A DNA stretch of 64,000 nt, taken from contig JAPWDM010000033.1 of the NCBI GenBank assembly GCA_035578155.1, positions 2,005,001 through 2,069,000 of the forward strand, in the 5' to 3' direction. The position numbers were made by a program, and so were the translations under genes. Under the pieces are notes generated by a model, which was not told the DNA's origin, ran no database searches, and worked only from the letters and a program-made list of their open reading frames with translations. Source of the DNA: Brachynemurus nebulosus. Taxonomy: Eukaryota > Arthropoda > Insecta > Neuroptera > Myrmeleontidae. This document shows, piece after piece, positions 59,815 through 64,000 of the stretch (position 1 is its first letter; every line of letters begins with the position of its first letter).

Positions 59815-59894
59815 TGTTGCAGGATTCGATCCATATCCAATTCCAAGATGAAGCATCTTTTAAATTATCGACAGTCTTAACCACTAGACCAAAC
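59815..59894 (-). other. tRNA-like segment
   Basis: On the minus strand tttggtctagtggttaaga resembles the A box and D arm of Glu/Gly/Asp-type tRNAs and ggatcgaatcctg resembles the B box and T stem. The anticodon region and acceptor stem do not pair convincingly. It is probably a pseudo-tRNA or a tRNA-derived SINE head. Confidence 0.5.
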
Positions 59895-60104
59895 TCACTT
59901 ATTTATTCTCATCGTTATATATTAATATATATCACAAAATTATAAATAAATGAAGCCTTACAAGAATTTTCAGAACAGTTTCATTTTGAAATTAATAACA
60001 AAATTAATGTTGTTTTAACGACATATTAACGTTGTTTTAATGAAATGTCACAATCATAACTCTTTTGTTATGTTTTTGTGACGTCTCAGTATTAATAAAA
60101 CATT

Positions 60105-60545
60105 CTTCCATCTATTTCATCCATCCATTTTTGTCAGTGATATACATGGATGGCCAACTATGTACCTATTTTTGAAGCAAGTATGTTGTACACAACTGGG
60201 ATCTATGACAACGAAAACCCCAATATAAACAATTGATGAGAGTGTGACAACAAGACATTAAAGGTTAGTGTATCTTTGTTTATTTCTGACTCAAAATTAG
60301 CATTTCTTTAACAAATGTATTTTGTCATTCATTAGCTAAAGACAAAATATAGTTGAGAAATACAAATGACTGCTGTCATCTTTTTCTTTGATGACTATTT
60401 AACTTTTTAAACGATTTTTTAAGTTGTCTCTCTATGTATCTCTATGATTTTTGTATAAGTTGATTTGTTATTTGTTATATGGTTAACCCCATAACCCATA
60501 TCACAAATAACATAAATCGACTTATACAAAAATGGATGGATGAAA
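60105..60545. mobile_element. Inverted-repeat element with inner hairpin
   Basis: ttcatccatccatttttg (about 60117) pairs with caaaaatggatggatgaa (about 60527). Inside, 60450-60531 is a hairpin: ttttgtataagttgatttg pairs with caaataacataaatcgactt, with taacccataac-type words in the loop. Confidence 0.65.
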
Positions 60546-61109
60546 TTTAGTTACATCAGACGCCAACAGGGGATAGATTGAAAAAAAAACTGCAGGAATC
60601 TTTAAATTGATAATTCCTCGCGAATTGATACATTTAAAATTAATATGGTAACAAAACATTTCACAAAAGTGACAAGTGAAATGTTTTATTAATACTGATT
60701 CGTGAAGGGGTATGGGTTTTGTTTAATTTAAATTCTGTCTATTTCTGCAACAATATATCAATTTCATTTAAATATAATTTAAAATAGTCATTAATATAAA
60801 GCATTAAATACTTACTTCAATAATTTATTTTAAAAAATTTAACCTTAAAATAATTAAGTTTATATTTTGTAAACGAATTACGAATACGGTAAAATTATAT
60901 TCTTTCCTTTAAAAAAAGTTTCAAATTGTAACCAATCAAATATCAGGAAAAGAGAGAGAAGAGATTATGAACGTTAAAGCCGGTCCAGACGCAACGTCTT
61001 TTTCTGAACGATAAAACGTTTATGCAAGTCGTTCGACAAAACGTACAAAAATTAGTGTGTCCACACGTCTCCAACTTATCGTTCAAATTTCAGTTTCACG
61101 ACGTTTGTC

Positions 61110-61354
61110 ATGGAGGAAACACTTCTTTGGGCACTCTATAGTGTTCGCATTTTAATGAAAAATAAAAAATAGAAGATTAAGATGGTCTAGGGAATGGCTC
61201 TTAAAAAGACATGAATTTTCTTATGTCAGACTATTACGTGAGCCTCATAATTAAACAGTTGATTGGCGTAATTACCTAAGGATGGACACTGAAACTTACA
61301 GCCATTTATTAAACTCTTTTAGTAGATTTAAATATTTTACCCCGTTCTTTTTTG
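61110..61354 (+). pseudogene. PIF/Harbinger transposase N-terminal remnant
   Basis: From ATG at 61110: MEETLLWALYSVRILMKNKK, then after a one-base shift RRLRWSREWLLKRHEFSYVR, LLREPHN, a TAA stop, and TVDWRNYLRMDTETYSHLLN. This matches the beginning of DDE_4 nuclease-type transposases (RW-W-R motif, then FLRM..E.F..LL). The catalytic domain is missing after about 61354. Confidence 0.75.
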
Positions 61355-61372
61355 TAAACGATTCGTAAAGAA

Positions 61373-61570
61373 TTAATTCTTTTTTACTGTCTCCTTGTTA
61401 TCCGTGTCGTCAATGGCTCTGTATTTTTCAATAAGGGCTTCGTATGCTTGTGACTTTTTATTCCGGTCACTGTACTCTGGGCTTTTAACTTGCCACAAGC
61501 AAGTAAAACTCCTATAAAGGTCAATAAATTCACACAAAAATTGACGGGAGCATTGACGAAGATCAAACAT
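61373..61570 (-). pseudogene. MADF-domain protein of PIF/Harbinger element, truncated
   Basis: The 65-codon frame reads MFDLRQCSRQFLCEFIDLYR, SFTCLWQVKSPEYSDRNKKS, QAYEALIEKYRAIDDTDNKE, TVKKN. This is the first two-thirds of a MADF (Myb/SANT-like) DNA-binding domain, with the conserved LW and Y..R.k...Y..L pattern. In PIF/Harbinger elements a Myb/MADF protein is the partner of the transposase and is often encoded on the other strand, as here. The frame stops where the family continues with KINNLR-type sequence, so it is truncated. Confidence 0.8.
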
Positions 61571-61902
61571 TATAAAATAAAATGAAAATTATAAAATAAA
61601 AAACAAAATTTATACAAAAAATGTATAAATTTTTATTTTGTAAAATTTTAAATTTTTAAATTAACGGACACGAAGCAATAGAATACTACGATATTATGTA
61701 TAAAAATACTACAAATCGTTTCGATAAAATGAAAGTCTGTCCAGACGCACAAACTTGTCGAACCAATTTTCATAAAATGATGCCTCGCAGCTCAAACTTT
61801 CGACTTATCGTACAACCTCATTTCCGTCATGCAAGACGTACGTTTTGCGATCCACACGCTACTTCTTATCTGAACGACTTGTCGATTCAGACAAGTCGTT
61901 TA

Positions 61903-62358
61903 AGCCGCTGCTACACGATGCTACGAACACCTTCCAACATTCGACGTTTGATGGTTCATAGCATCGTGTAGCCGTTGTTCGAACCTACGAGTGTCCAATG
62001 TCGAGCGTCAAACGTTCGCATTTGGTCGTGTCCCGTTCGATGTCGGTATTTTTGCACCGAGTCAAAGGGATGCTTCGAACGTTTGAAGGTCAATGTTGGT
62101 TGCGTTGGTTGGTTCGACTCAGCAGCTGCACGACTCGTTCATGTGAAGAGAGACAACATCAGTGTATAACATTAGAGATAACATCAGACAGATAACAGCG
62201 TCGTCCACTGAGTACCAACACATCATCATTCGTATTGGATCAAACATTCGATTCACCGTGTAGCAGATACATTCGTCGCACCAACTATCGAACTTAATTG
62301 CCTCAAACGTTCGATCGAACGTTGGAAGGAATGTTCGTAGCATCGTGTAGAACCCGCT
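61903..62358. mobile_element. 456-bp MITE with TTA duplication, nested in the PIF relic
   Basis: The ends agccgctgctacacgatgct and agcatcgtgtagaacccgct are inverted (tips slightly diverged); TTA flanks both (61900-61902, 62359-62361). Inner words such as cgaacgtttg and caacattcga recur in both orientations. Confidence 0.85.
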
Positions 62359-62399
62359 TTAGATAAGACGTTGCGTCTGGACCGGCTTTTATGTACACC

Positions 62400-62560
62400 A
62401 AGGATTCTTTTTATAATACGCGTGCGAGAAAGAAAGAAACATATTTCGTAATCTTTTTAAGAAAGAACGAAATATATTTTTTATTCCTTTTAAACATGTA
62501 GTACAAATATATAATTTGTATACAGGATGTTTCATGTATTAAATATGAAATGCATTTTTA
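62400..62560 (+). repeat. Dispersed repeat, inverted relative to 17985-18110
   Basis: Contains gcgagaaagaaagaaacata, tttcgtaatctttttaagaa and ggatgtttcatg, the complement of the segment at 17985-18110. Confidence 0.75.
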
Positions 62561-62599
62561 ATACGAAATACATTCATTTCTTATAATAGTATAAATTTT

Positions 62600-63925
62600 T
62601 AATTAATTATTAAATATTTTGCACTAAAATGTATTGCAAACAATTATCACATACATTTGTATTCTATACACATCGAAATCACAAGTCATAGTTATTAACC
62701 TGTATATTCTGAATTTGTATTTAAAAAAGAGATAGAAAGATAATTGCATTTCTATCTGATCCGGGTTTATTATAAAAAGAATCGTCGCTGTATGTACAAT
62801 ATTATATTTAAGTAGGAAAACAAACTAGGGTTCGGAATTTATAGTTCAAGAAATGAATATTTTTACAAAAATTTGATGTAGGTAACAATTTTAAAATTTA
62901 ACTTTTTACATTATTTAACCTAGGAATTACTTATAAGTTGTGACATTCCAATTGCATATAATATGAAACGGCTGTAAAACTTGTTAACATATTGACGGTC
63001 ATTGCGACGCTGTACGACGTCAAGTGAAACTTGGCTAACTGCGACACCATGCTGTATCGCGTGAATAATTCAATATAAAGTGTGTTAACTGTCAAAACAG
63101 TATACTATTTGGGCGTTTTGTCATTATGATTTATTACCCAAACTATAAATTCCGAACACTAATAATTCCGAACCAGTTTATGAAGGAGAATAGGAACAAA
63201 GACGACAATTCTTTTTGCTTTTTCCTCAGTGGCGCAATGTGTACACACGTTGTACAAACACGTGCACAACGTGTACAATATAGCAAGTCTATTTATTTAA
63301 GGGATATAAGGTCAATTAAACGGACAAAGAACGGCTGTTCTTTGTTATACGTATTAATTAGCAGTATTATAACAAAAATACGAAACGCGTATGGTGTAAA
63401 AAATTAAACTAAAAAAAATACCAAAAACGGATGATTAGGGCGGAAGTTATTCTAAGTATTAAATTTTTTGTTTAAAGATGAATGAAAGTTTATTTTTTTT
63501 TTACAAAGTAGAGCTAAAAGCCAAAAAATAAGGTATGTAATCATATTACTGTTTAGATTTTCCGATTTTGAAAGTTAATTTAACATAAAATAATTAGTGA
63601 GGTTAGAATCCAAATTGGAAGAGTATATAATAAGCCAGTAGGTTTGATGACTGAAGAAAGACAGACAGTACGGTTTGGTAATTGGCAAAACGCACTTGGC
63701 TAATAATACCTATCGCCATTATAGATTACTTATGTTTTTTTATTTTATGCTTCAACACAATTTGTCAATTTTGAATTGATATAAATAAGTGTTTTTATTT
63801 TTTATTTTATTAACTCCCCATTGGAAGTTATTGTAATGGGTCCGATTTTACGAATCGCTAATTTTGACATATCTCCACGTTTCAAGGTCACTAGAATCCG
63901 AATCCATCGTTTTTAGCGTGATGTC
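62600..63925. other. No gene seen
   Basis: AT-rich, with short open frames only. No splice-bounded coding segment or inverted repeat with clear ends was recognised. Confidence 0.45.
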
Positions 63926-63990
63926 TGTGTGTGCGTTCGTTAGTTCGTTCGTTTGTTCGTTCGTTCGTTTGTTCGTTCGTTCGTTCGTGA
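63926..63990 (+). repeat. (CGTT)n microsatellite
   Basis: A run of gttcgttcgttcgtttgttc-type units follows gatgtctgtgtgtgcgttcg. It ends ten bases before the right edge of the window. Confidence 0.95.
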
Positions 63991-64000
63991 ATTTTTTTTC

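Larger units (their letters stand above)
60977..62388. mobile_element. PIF/Harbinger element relic, TTA target duplication
   Basis: The ends aagccggtccagacgcaacg and cgttgcgtctggaccggctt are perfect inverted copies and TTA flanks both sides (60974-60976, 62389-62391). The interior holds a transposase N-terminus (+) and a MADF-domain gene (-), the two proteins typical of this superfamily, plus a second MITE with its own TTA site. Confidence 0.9.

Overview
The window is AT-rich nuclear DNA of an animal, almost certainly an arthropod and probably an insect. The evidence is one conserved gene split by short introns with GT..AG borders, very many mariner, hAT, PIF/Harbinger and foldback elements, a Helitron-like relic of the kind known from insects, interspersed TTAGG/CCTAA motifs, and many (TA)n tracts. 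I cannot name the species.

The only host gene I can support is an orthologue of DNAI1, an outer-arm axonemal dynein intermediate chain, on the minus strand. Its start codon is at 43395 and ten exons can be placed with consistent phase: 43357-43395, 43188-43289, 16344-16548, 15922-16199, 15554-15815, 15316-15477, 14977-15227, 14723-14900, 13673-13901 and 13006-13239. They encode about 646 residues. Roughly the last 50 residues of the family are not found and must lie further left or outside the window. Intron 2 (16549-43187, about 26.6 kb) carries most of the mobile DNA in the window, while introns 1 and 3-9 are short.

Layout. 1-12.9 kb: a 120-bp minisatellite, two copies of a foldback family with (TA)n cores, several MITEs and a decayed Ty3/gypsy element. 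13.0-16.5 kb: DNAI1 exons 3-10. 16.5-43.2 kb: the giant intron, with elements nested up to five deep, including an interrupted hAT-type element at 17024-20912, a PIF-like element at 28607-31626, a mariner-type element with long arms around 36762-39692, and a foldback at 40421-43116 holding TTAGG-like arrays and a perfect RFX X-box. 43.2-43.4 kb: DNAI1 exons 1-2. 43.4-64 kb: upstream DNA with a TTAA-flanked element, another foldback copy, a Helitron-like relic, a frameshifted hAT transposase, a nearly complete pogo/Tigger-like element with intact ends, and a PIF/Harbinger relic with both its transposase and its MADF protein.

All transposase genes seen are broken. Their target-site duplications (TA, TAA/TTA, TTAA, 8 bp) are often still readable, so the insertion order can be worked out in several places.
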